Below are positions 40,701 to 52,700 of a DNA stretch of 64,000 bases, one piece after another; within the stretch, counting starts at the first letter, position 1; every line of letters starts with the position of its first letter. The stretch is taken from NCBI GenBank assembly GCA_038373885.1, contig JAWZYV010000771.1, positions 1,116,001 through 1,180,000 of the forward strand, written 5' to 3'. A model generated the notes under the pieces. That model was not told where the DNA came from and ran no database searches. It saw only the letters and a list, made by a program, of their open reading frames with translations. This DNA is from Cheiracanthium punctorium (lineage: Eukaryota; Arthropoda; Arachnida; Araneae; Cheiracanthiidae). Made by a program: the position numbers and the translations under genes.

Positions 40701-43700
40701 TCAAAATATTTAGATTTGTTATTCTTAGGAAATCATCAACTACATTATATTTTGTGGTGAAATTATAAGTAGATTTAAATGTTAAGGATGTTATGTTTTT
40801 AATTCGAATTTGTTTTCGGATTTGTAAATTTTCTGCTGTTATGTGATAAATTTTACAGTACCTTGAAAAATGTACAGCTGCGGGTAAAAAGGCTCACTTG
40901 TACTTTTTTCGGCCGTCGTTTGTCGTACAGCAAAGTTACAGATACCAATCATTTACGATTGACGTACATTTTAATTTACTATGCATAAAAATTGCATAAG
41001 GGGCCATGTACATACTAAAATTCGCACCAACTTTTATTTTTACCAACAGCAACCCCTAGATATCACTTCATATTTCAAAAATTTAGCTCATTTTAACCCC
41101 GAATACCAATTTTCAATAAATTTGAACTGAAAATGAGTGAGTTATGAAAAGCGACCAATGTGTTAAAATATTTTTTCATACTTTAATTCATATCTCATAT
41201 AATATTGATAATAAGACGCTTATTTTTATTCGTACTATAAGAACTAAACGACCCAAACGTAATTTACCGTTATTATGATTTTCAATAAAATATTAATATG
41301 AATTACTAAATTAATATTTAAAAAAATTATGAAAAGCGACCAACGAAAATTTCGATGAAAATAGATGCAGAAAGTAATATTAGATGGCCGTGCAAAATTT
41401 CAAATTTTTTACGTTCGGTAGTTTAATTTATATTAACGAAAATATGTTATTTTCATGAGTTAAGGCGCCATATATAAATCTATTAAGTGACAATTTTTTG
41501 AAAATTGCTTAAAATAAGCGTAAATTAGATTTCTTTTGTGCAAAAACATAATAAAAGTAGCGGTATTAAAAAAATATCAAATTTTGAAAAAAATAAATTA
41601 GTGGTTTTTATAGTTTGATGGTGATTCTATAAAGCGTCTATTGTTGCGTCCGCTACCATATCCCCCCAAATAAAATATTTTCCAGGTATAGATTTAGATG
41701 CAGTAAATGCATGTCTTCTAATACAACGTCCTATTTCTAAAAAACTAACATCCTCAACATTCCAGGCATGAATTTGACCTTCTTTAATATTGGAAACATT
41801 AGGTCTTCGGACTTCCCCATATTTTATGAAACATTCAGAAAACATTCAAAATCACGTTTTTCTGTCTAAATTTTCATCTGACTGTAAATTAAAATACCGC
41901 CAAAAGTCTTATACGAATATTGCACATTGAAGACGATAATATTAAATGAAGAAAGTGAAATAACAAACACAGTGATAATATTGGGTAGGCAGAAAAGTAA
42001 TTGTGTTTTTTACATGAAATTCAAACTAATAAATTTTCAATCATGAAACCATCCTTCAAGTTCGACCGTAGCTGAGTAACACTCATGCTTATAGTCAGAA
42101 CAGCAGAGAACAGATTCTCACTCCTGGCAACATTTCACCTATCTAAGAGAGCCTTCAAGAGAACTATTCAATAACAATTTCAAAATTAGAAAGATTTTTA
42201 AAATTGTGAGCAGTCGTTTTGCATTTTTCCTTTACATCATGTGTACGAACCAAGGAAGTTATGAACTCACGGGTCATTTAGACCACTGACTAAATATTCT
42301 AATTTCTGCCCTTGATATTCTCAGTACAAAAAATTAAGAGAGGTGGCCACAATATTTTCCATGAAACTAATATTTATTTCGTTTAACTCTCGCGAGCGAA
42401 ATTAATGAAAGGCGAAAAGTTCGAAACCTACAAATGGCGTTTTTCAATTTGCAGAAAGTCCCTTAAAAACGCGCAAAAAATAATTCGCAATATCTCCGGA
42501 AATTATCGTCGAAAATGGGTGAAAATTTATATTTAGGGTAATTTGAAGGTTTTCTTTTGTTTAATAAAGTCAAAATACAGCGTTGCCATTGAGTAAAACG
42601 AAGTTGATGCAGAATTAAATATGAAGGTGGCCCCTTATGCAAATTAAATTAATAGTAAATTAAAGTATGCGTTATTTGCCAACGAATGGCATATATAAAT
42701 TTGCTGTACGACGAACGACGGAGAAATAAAAAGCTAGTGGGCCTTCTTTTTCTCCACAGCTGTATATGGTAGCATTGGGGTAAGGGAATCATTGGGTACT
42801 TAAATGGAGTATTGGCTATCGATTGTTTATGAGCAGTATGTGTATTGTATGGTATTGCATATTGTGTTTATGTGCAGTATGTATATAGTGAGATATTGTA
42901 TATTTTGTGAATATGGTATATAGTGGTATTTTATGTCAACTGTGAGATTTAATGTTATGATATGATTGATTTGACTTTTAATATTTATTATAATGTAGTG
43001 TCTGTGATTGGAAATTTTACTTTTAATTTTGGGTTTTATCTTAATGGGACATTGATTATTTGTGATTTATGACTTTGGTTTTATTATATCCTTTAATCCT
43101 GTGGTGAAACAATGGTCTGTGGATTGTTTTGCTGGTTTCTTGGGAAAATACTTTTCTTTATGGTTACCTTTTACTTGTTCACCGGTCCTTTTCGCAGTGG
43201 GGGTATTATCCGGTTTCTCTTTTGTTCTTTCCTTAGTTTTTTTTGTTGTGACTGTTATTTGCTTTATATTTTTCGTGGGTTTTTTTTTGTGTATTATTTT
43301 GTGTATCTTGTGTTGTTTGTGTATTGTTCTTTTATGGCAGACAATATAAGTAATAATAATTTTAATGGTCTTGGTGTTTTGCAAATAAATTTAAATCATT
43401 GCAGATCAGCGGGGCTACTCTTGTTTCAGCTAATGCAAGAAGGTCATTACAGCGTGGCGTTAATTCAGACCCCTATTTAATGGGGAATAGGATTCTTGGC
43501 TGTCCGGATGCCTTCCGGGCCTTTCTTTCCCTTTCGGGAAATTGTGCTGTGGTGGCTGCACCGGGTATTGTATCGATCCTATGTTTTTCTTCAAATTCTT
43601 CGGTATTTATCAAGGTTCACGCGGATGAGAGGGACTATCTTTTGGCTTCGTGTTATTCGCCTCCTTCATCGGATCTGTCGGCTAACTTGGAGGAATGGGC

Positions 43701-46700
43701 TGATTCCTTTAGAGGGGTCGGAAGCACAATCGTTGCGGGAGATTTTAATGCTCATGCGAATATGTGGGGATATGATCATATAAATAATAGAGGAATGGTA
43801 CTATTACAATACATTACTAACCTGGGCATGATGGTGGCTAACGACCCCTCTCTTGGGCCTACCTGGTCCCATTCGGGATCGGTTGGAAATCCTGATATTA
43901 CTCTCTACTCAAGTGATTTGGTGGGTAAATTGCATAATTGGACCATTCTGGATGTTGACTCGGGCAGCGACCACAGCTATATTGCTTTTTGGATTAAGGA
44001 TAAAGTATGCTGTCTGGATCGCCGCCGCTTTCGTACTAAATATGAGAAATTTCATAAATTTAATAGGAAATATTGGGCTTTTCTGGGTGCGGTGTTGACT
44101 CGCTTGGGTCGTTTTGGTTTTCTCTCTCCTTTTACTGTGTCTGACCTGGAGGACATCTGTGACGATTTTAGCGCCAGCCTGAGTAGGCTATGTTATGCTA
44201 CATTACGTGTTAAAAAGAACCGTTATAGGGCTCATCTTAGCTGGTGGACTCCAGAGCTGCGAGTTTTTAGATCTAAATTGCGCGCCCTTTATCGGAGATT
44301 GGCTAGGGACCCTGTAAATTGCGACTTGAGAATTCGGTATAATCGCGAGAGGGCTCGCTACCGTAAATTAGTTATTTGCTCCAAAAATGCCGCATGGCGT
44401 AAATTTTGTACTGAGACGATGAATCCCTATGGAACCTTGTTTAAAATAATTAGGAATAAACATAAAGATCTTGGAGCTAAGACGCTATTTCACGGTCTCG
44501 CCTATACTGACAATTATGATAATATTTTAGACAAATTGTTATTAGAGCACTTTGACATTGGTTTAGATAGGGTGGCTATGAATACTGGAGACTTGGGTGA
44601 TCCTGCTGATCCCGCGATATCCGATATGCCTTTTCCATATGATTTTCCTGAGGTAACGATTACAGAACTTAAATATGCTGTTAGTCGTCAGCCAAATAAT
44701 AAGTCGCCTGGCCTGGATGGGGTTGATGGACTTATTTTGAAGAATATGGCTAAATATTGGGCCAGGCATTTGGTAACGTTATACAATTGTTGTCTCTCTG
44801 TTGGTCTCTTCCCGAAGGTTTGGAAGGCCTCTGTGGTAATTTTTTTCGCCAAGGTTGCAAGAGATCCTGGCTGTCCACGTTCTTATCGGCCTATTAGTCT
44901 GTTGAGCGTCCTGGCGAAGACCTTCGAACGTATATTAAAAAGAAGAGTTTTGAGCTATCTCCTGGATGAGGGTTATCTACATGATAATCAGCATGGTTTT
45001 CTGCCGGGGCGCTCAACATCGACTATTATGTATCAAGTACGGGACACTATTAACAGTAACTTAGAAACAAATAAATTTTGCTCCCTGGTGTCCTTTGACA
45101 TACAGGGAGCATTTGATAATGTATCGTGGAAAGTTTTGAAAACTGCTATAAATAAATCGGTGTTACCTGTTTATTTAAAAGCCATTTTATACAACTATGT
45201 TGAAAATAGAACGATTTCCGCTGATGCTCTGGGCGGTGCCAGGGTCATTAATATCACTAAAGGCTGTCCCCAGGGTTCATGTTTGGGTCCACTTTTGTGG
45301 ACTCTGGTGGCAGATTTGATACTCAAGGGATTGGACTCCTCCCCCGCTAACTTATTTGCTTATGCAGATGACTTTATCTTATTGAATACAGCTAATACTA
45401 GGTCTGAGTTAGAAAAACAGGTTAATTATAGCATTAATATTTTTGTAGATATGTGTCAGAATCTAGGACTCAGTATATCCCAGGAGAAAACAAGAGCAAT
45501 AGTTTTTTATAAGAGGCTCCCTGGCCGTAGGTTAATTACCAGGAAACCTATATTTAAACTAAATGGGAAGACAATTAAAATAGAAAATACTCTGAAATAT
45601 CTAGGTCTGGTTATTGATGAAAGGCTGAGCTGGTCGAACACATTGATACCCTGAGGGAGAGAATCTTTGTTTTCATGGGAAATTTATCTGGGGTTCGGGG
45701 TTTGGGCTGGGGTCCTAGTGTCAATATTTTAATAACATGGTATAATACTGTGACTCTGAAACAAATCGAATATCTTTCTCACATCTGGTACCCTGAGCTC
45801 ACCCCTACCCTTCGTTTAAAATTAACCCGTCTTCAGAGAGATTTTCTCTTGGCAATATCTGGTGCTTTTGCGCGCACTTCAACAGACGAACTAGTGTTCT
45901 ATATGGAATTCCACCAATAAATATTTATCTAGAGAATCACATTAAGAGGAGTTATCTAATTACCCATAGAAGAGAAATAGTAATTAATAATAAAACTTTT
46001 AAATATCACGAAATGCAACAAGTTTTACCAGAACACAAGTTAAAATTGGATCGTGAATTGAAAAATCTGCAGCTTAATAGGAGGGGTAATCCGGAATGCG
46101 ATCGGTGTGGTTTAAAAATCTTTACTGGCGGCTCTAAGATGGACCTGGGGACGGCCTATGCTTTTACAGTTCAGTGGAATGGAGATTTTATTTACGATTT
46201 CTGTGAGAGACTTCCTGTGGATGTTACCATCTACCAAGCGGAACAGCTTGCTGTTCTGGCCGCTCTCCGTTGGACAGTGGAGCGGGCTTATGATTGTGTG
46301 GAGATTTTGACAGATAGTCGCTCGACCGTAGAGGCCTTGTATGCTGGTTATTCAGAGGATCCTTTTATAGACCAGATTTTTGACATCGTTGATCACCATG
46401 ATAGTATTTTATTTCGAATTTCTTGGATTAAGGCACATGTTGGCACGCTCGGTAACGAGCGTGCTGACAGTCTGGCTAAAAAGCCTCTATTAGAAAACTT
46501 TGACATCTTAAGAAGAGATGTACCCATTCCGATTTCTGCTGTGAAAAAATATATTAAACTCGAGATTGCCAGTATGTGGCAGATTGCCTGGGAACGGGGG
46601 GAGACTGGCAGGGAGACCTTTCGTTTTTATAAAAATATATGTATAGATAAATCGATTTTAAATAAAGCAGTGATTCCGTATATAACGGGAAAAGGTTTCT

Positions 46701-49700
46701 TTCCCACGTTTTTGTATCGCATTGGTAAATTTGATAATGATCTTTGTGAATGTGGTAAAGTTGGCCGTCCTCTCCATTATGTATATGAAAAATGCCCATT
46801 TACGCCTAATTCATTTAGCTTAAATGTCAAAATTGGAGAATTAAAACATTTTATATTAATTATAAAAAAACAAGAAAATATTTGTAAATTGGCACAGAAC
46901 TATCAAACTCTCAGGATTAAATATAAGAAGTATATATCTGGGAGTGTGGATGAATAATTGTTTTTACATTGTATATAGGTTTTTAATGCTGTTTTTATGT
47001 ACTTATGATTGTAATTTTAATTTTGGGAACATATTCCAGGTTTTAGTATATATTTTATTAGTTTTCTGTGTTTTACTAGTAAACTGATTTTAAATTCACT
47101 TGTAATTGGCTTTTAATTGTAAAGTACGTGCTTCAATGGTAAATTATATTTTAATTGGACTGTGTAATTGTTGGAATAATGTAAATGTTGTTGATCATAT
47201 TGTGATTGAACGTATGTTGAACGTATGTTTTATATATATATGTGTATATATATATGTACTATATCTAACGTATCCTCCCCTCAGATGTTGTGGTTTTCTT
47301 CCTTGGGGCAGGTGGCATGTAAATAGGGTTGATAATACGTAGTATTTTGTCTGCTATGTGTTTGATTTGTGTTTTTTTTTTTGCGTGTGTGTGTGTTGTA
47401 ATTATATATGTATATTTTCAGCCTGGCCTGTGCGCCGTTGGCGGTTTGTAACGCTTTTAGCGATTGTAAAAGTTTTATTTGTAGTAAATAAATAAGCCTG
47501 GGGGGGTCTGGTGGGCGTAAACCGCTATCGCGGTCGCCCTCCCCCTTTATCTCAGGTGAACTCCCACAGCTGTATATGTATATACACACAGAGAGAAACA
47601 TACAGACGATTAAAACAGCAATATATTAATGACCAATATGTATAATAGAAAAAGGTTGTTACAATGCAAAATGGCATCATTCATCAATTTTGTATGTTCA
47701 TTTAGATAGAGTAAGTCAGTCCAGTTCTTATTCTTGCAGATGCAGTTTGTATTGTAAATGAAATATATGTGTGCTTGTGTGTATATGTGTGTGTGCGTGT
47801 ACGGGCACCCTCAGCAGAAGTTTGAGCGCCCTTTGTACTTCTGGTTTAGCTACGGCCCTGTATGGTCCACATTTTTCTCAATCAAAGATCACTTCATTAG
47901 AAGTTAGAACATTACAAATCTCTAAATTATATACTACATATTTTTATTGTTCACCAAGCTTGCTTGAGGACAATAGGATTACACCAAGATTGTAACTATG
48001 CTCTCACCAAGCATGTTAAATATTAATTAGGAAATAAATAATAACAATAACACTCAAATGTTTTCTAATCTATATCCTAGTTTCATAGGACTGCAAACAT
48101 TTTTGAACGATTTCACTACCACTATCTTGGCCACTGACTTCCAGTGGTCACTAGAATCTATTAGTATCAATATAAATTAATGGAATTAATCAACAAGAAG
48201 TGCCGTTTTCAATTAAAATATGTTAAATTGTAAAATAAAAGTCAGAATGAGAACTTGAGGATGAAAAATTCTATGTTTAATTTACCATTCCACTCAATAA
48301 TCAGAAAGTGGTTATGCCTACTTTAACCTGTAAGAATAGACATATATTGCTATTTTTCTATGGCTATATAAGTTGTCCCATGGTCCAGGCTTTAGGGGAG
48401 CATCACCTTAGGACCCAATCACCTTAGGACCAACCTACATCGATACACAATTGAGGTTCTATTACAGATTATTTAAGCTTTTCTGTTTATTTAAGTAGTC
48501 TAAAAATCATTTCATTATGGTAATAAATAAAAAATAATTAAATACGTAATACATTAATGAATAGGGCCCTACAAAATATGCAGAAAATTTTTCGGAATTA
48601 TGCGGCATCGATGTGGTAGTTTATTAAGCGATATTTACAGAAATTTATTGAAATAATGCAGATAAGTAGGAAAATAACTACATTAAAAATAAATGCGATA
48701 TTTTAATTTACAATCAAAAACAAATAAGTGTATCTATGCACTCTGAAGTTAATAAAAATAAAGTGATGTTAGTCCGGCAGACAATGATTCCTTCAAACTG
48801 TCCCTCTGTTTTGTAAATATATGGACATAGCATGATATTGCTCTTACACAGCCTTCAGAATTAGGTAAAACCAAGAGTTCTTGCTTTGGTTTGAATGTTA
48901 ATTCTGGGAACCTCTGTGAAATAATTCCAAAATCTTACTAAGTTTTCAGCAGAACATTCCTTGACATACCACTTGTAAGCAGGATATTCAAGCGTTATTT
49001 GTGAATCATCAAACCCTAGAATATTGTTGAAGACTTTATTATCAGCATTCATGTTAGACAATTGGTCTGGGTCAACCACTCGACCCAATTTCATGAATTT
49101 AAAACCAGGTTGGGAAAACTTAGGTCCTCGCTTTTTGGAGATGTTCATTTCTGAACAATAATAAACGTTCAATTTCGCAACTGTTTTGTGGCATTTTTCC
49201 CATCTATGGTTCCGAATTGCGATACAAAGAGTCTCTGAAAAAATATGTTGAGAAAAAATTAAGAAATAAAAAGTTTACCGAAAAATGGAGTGTTATGTGG
49301 AAAGTTGTAGTTTATGCAGAGTGTTGTAAATAATGCAAATTTACACATTTTTGCATATTTTATATATCTCTATTAATGAATTAATTTATTTCAGTAAAAA
49401 CACCCTTTCTTCCATTTGCATACAATATAACAATGCAGGTGAAATTAAATTAAATACAGTCGAGTGCCAAAAATCCGCTGACCTAAAATCCGCAAACGTC
49501 CGAAATCCGCACACCTTCTCTGATGTAAATAATGAAATTTGAAGTCATCCACTAGTGATGAAATTGTTGAAAAGTGTCTTGAATCTACATAAATATGATT
49601 CTGATGATGATGAAAATTTATAATAATAATAATTATATGGTAATAATGATAATAAAATCCGTTTAATAAAAGTTAAAGTTAGGAGAAAAATACCTTAAAT

Positions 49701-52700
49701 TTTTAGGACAGCAAAGCCTGGTAACAAAACACGAATTAATGATAATCAACCATTTGCAAAAACAAATAAATAAGAGAAAGAAAAAGAGAAGAAAGAAAAA
49801 AACTGAAAGTAGAAAAGAATTATACTTTAAAACAAATCACCATAGAACATGCTTAATTAGAAAAAGGAAATTTTGAAACCATTTGCTTTGCTAGTCTTCA
49901 TGTAATTTTTTCTTTTTTCTCCTATGCTTTTGTATTTAATGTGAAAATATAAGTGAAATACTTTGTGTTTTTATTTCATTGTAATTGTATTCTACTTTTT
50001 TAAAATCAGAAATGCAATGATTTATCTTTATGGCCCGAAATCCGCAAAATCCTAAAATCCGCCGTAGCCATGGTTCCAAGCTGTGCGGATTTCTGGCTCT
50101 CTACTGTATTTATTATCCTTTTACAAAGCATAAAGAGAAGATTTTATATTATTTACTTTTTCAATTGCAGTAAGGCTTTCAGCATCAGCTAAATTATCAA
50201 CAGCAATAGCTAAAAATACGTTTAATAATATATCTGAATTTGTTAAGGCTAATTCTTTGAAATCTACTTATTTTATACAAAATTTATTTACTGATATACA
50301 TACACAATGAAACCATTGTTGTAAGGTTGTATGTATCCAGGGTTTATTTTTTGGTGACCAATCATCCAAAGCTTCGCCACCCATGTGTGCAATGTGTATG
50401 TCACACATTCCAGATACCCAAGGGTGCCTGGCGGCACCCCTGATGTTAGGAAAACTGTAACAATAACCTAAGTCTACAGGTAAGGCTGCCAGCAGCTTTT
50501 ATTAACATAAAATCTTTTATAATGGAAGATAAAATTGGGAATACTTCAATAGTTTACTTTGATTCGAATTAGCTCAATGTTTCTTCATACTACTATGCTA
50601 TAGTGATTAAACAATGCCAATGAAATGAAAACACAGCAGTTGTCGCCACTGTTTCCGTTAATGATACAGCCAAATTCACGGGACAATCCATGGATACTCA
50701 TAATAAGAAAAGCCATTATATCGAATTTTCTAAGTTTTTTTCTTTTCTACGCTTTCAGAATTATAAATAAACAAATATATCTATCATCGATGTTTATGGA
50801 TGAGATCTAGCTCTGCCCACAGGCAGAGTATTTTGGAAAAAATGTTCTACAAATGAAAATATTAGATTTTATGACTTTTTGTATTGGCCGCACACTAGTT
50901 GAGCAGCTCTTAAAATATCACTAGAAAAAATATTTTTTAACCTTAGATTAATATGGCTGAAGTTGGATAGCAGGTTGAGTTGTGAAAATGTTAAAAAATT
51001 ATTAATGGTGAATGTATATCTTAATAACAAGGGAGAAATAAAAGAACATGTATAGAGTGCGATTCCAATACGGAAACATAACTGCATCTGTTAGTACTTT
51101 TAATATAAAAATAGAGCATTGCAAATCAAGGCTTGAAATAAGATTTTAAACCTGGCTGCAAAAAATGCTATGAGCTTTTATAAAGCTGGCAGCAAAAATA
51201 ATTCAGCCCACAGCAAACTGAAGTTTTCATAATAAAAGTAAATAGTAGTTGTAATTTTTGTCCCTTAACTTTAAGAAAATTGAATTAGTAGTGAAATGAG
51301 AAGAGGAAAAAGGTGCTTCACTTTTCTTGCACGCATTCTACAATTTCATATGTAACCTTAAAATGCATGAGATTGAAAGAAACACTCAAGTAATAAGTTT
51401 TAAATACTCACAGCTGAACTTGACGAGAGCTGTTGAATATCGAGGCTATTTGGACTAATCTCAAGGCATTTTGTGTGTTTCCATGACTTTTTCAAGCCTT
51501 GCTGCTGATTAAATATGCTCATTGAAAGAGTTTGTTAATTACTTCATTATTTGGTTAAATTATTTACTTCTCTTTAGAATCTAACAAATAATTACATTTG
51601 TTACGATCAAACTACATTAAAAAATAATTAAGTTCAAAAGAATTTTTGGGGGGTGATTAGAAAGGTAAAAACACGCCTTCTTTTCTCAGAAGAGGGGGGG
51701 GGGGAAGAAGGAATAGATTATAGCAGATAGTAAACCTCAAGGGCTGCTTCATTTGTTTCTCACATAAGAGCTGGCCATGGCCAGTGTTGAACTGTGACCA
51801 TCACCATAACTTAGCAGCACAGAAAAGGCTACAGTGGCTGAATCACAGCCATTGTCATAGAACCTTGTGCTATAATGGGATCAGGGGCGAGGCGTAAATA
51901 TATGCCATGGTCATTGCTCCTTACAGATTTATCCCCTTCTTCCCGACCAAAACAAGTGCACATCCACACGCTGTGTTATAAGTTCTAATGAAATGATCAA
52001 CGAAAAGAAAACTGCAAATTTTAGGAAAAGCTATAAAGCATGTTATAAATGTTTTAACAAATTTTAGGTTCTTCCAAGAAAAATTAATATAAAATATTTT
52101 AATGTAGTAAATGATGTAGAAGAGGAAGCTCAGAAGAAAAGATTAGATGCACTTTCCAAAAAAAAAGAAGAAAAAAAAAGGAAGTGGTTGGCTTTAACAA
52201 ACAAGATCAATAAGATGCTTCTTTGATAGCAGGTCATCAGCATGCATTTCACCTGTCCAACAGGCTCGGACTACCTGGACCCTTGGGAGCCTTTTTGTAT
52301 TTTCGGTACTTATGTATTATCACGGCGGTCCGTCAAGACGAGCGATTTTTCACCAACATAAATGCCAGACTCTATGAAATTATTGATGGTTCGGAATACA
52401 ATTGGCAACAGTTTGCCGGCACATTTTCCGAAAAAATAATTTGGCTGGAATGACCACCGGGATAATACGTAAGTACCATCTTTTCTTATGGAAATATGAT
52501 TTTATGCTCTGTACAAAGTAAAGAGCCTACCTTAGATGCATGCACTAAGTTACTGAAAAAAATCAAACTGAGTATCAATCGAAAATCTGAGTACGTACGA
52601 TAATTATTTACAGCCAATAGTTGTATAGGACATTGATGATAAATATCATTATTTATATTTTATAAAATCTTTAGCCAAAAACATGTTTTCCTGTCAGCAT

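Larger units (their letters stand above)
39109..47860. mobile_element. hAT DNA transposon carrying three nested insertions
   Basis: The ends are CAGGTCCGTAGCCAGGGG on the left and the inverse of CAGGGCCGTAGCTA on the right. They are flanked by a perfect 8-bp duplication TATGGTCC (39101-39108 and 47861-47868), the length typical of hAT. The 8752-bp span contains a solo LTR (39258-40145), a mariner-type element (40875-42762) and a non-LTR retrotransposon (42769-47563). What remains of the hAT itself is about 39109-39257, 40150-40874 and 47579-47860, including a transposase C-terminus remnant. It sits in the intron between exons 50157-50233 and 38348-38541. Confidence 0.9.

Noticed and set aside
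41627..41845. 72-codon minus-strand frame inside the mariner-type element
   Set aside because: No transposase motif seen; too short to support.
43062..43349. Hydrophobic frame as ORF1 of the non-LTR element
   Set aside because: It is a T-rich low-complexity translation without Cys-His or RRM-like motifs.
52223..52453. 76-codon frame in a GC-richer patch, considered as a missing exon
   Set aside because: No channel motif, no suitable splice sites in phase, and the neighbouring exons already join in frame.
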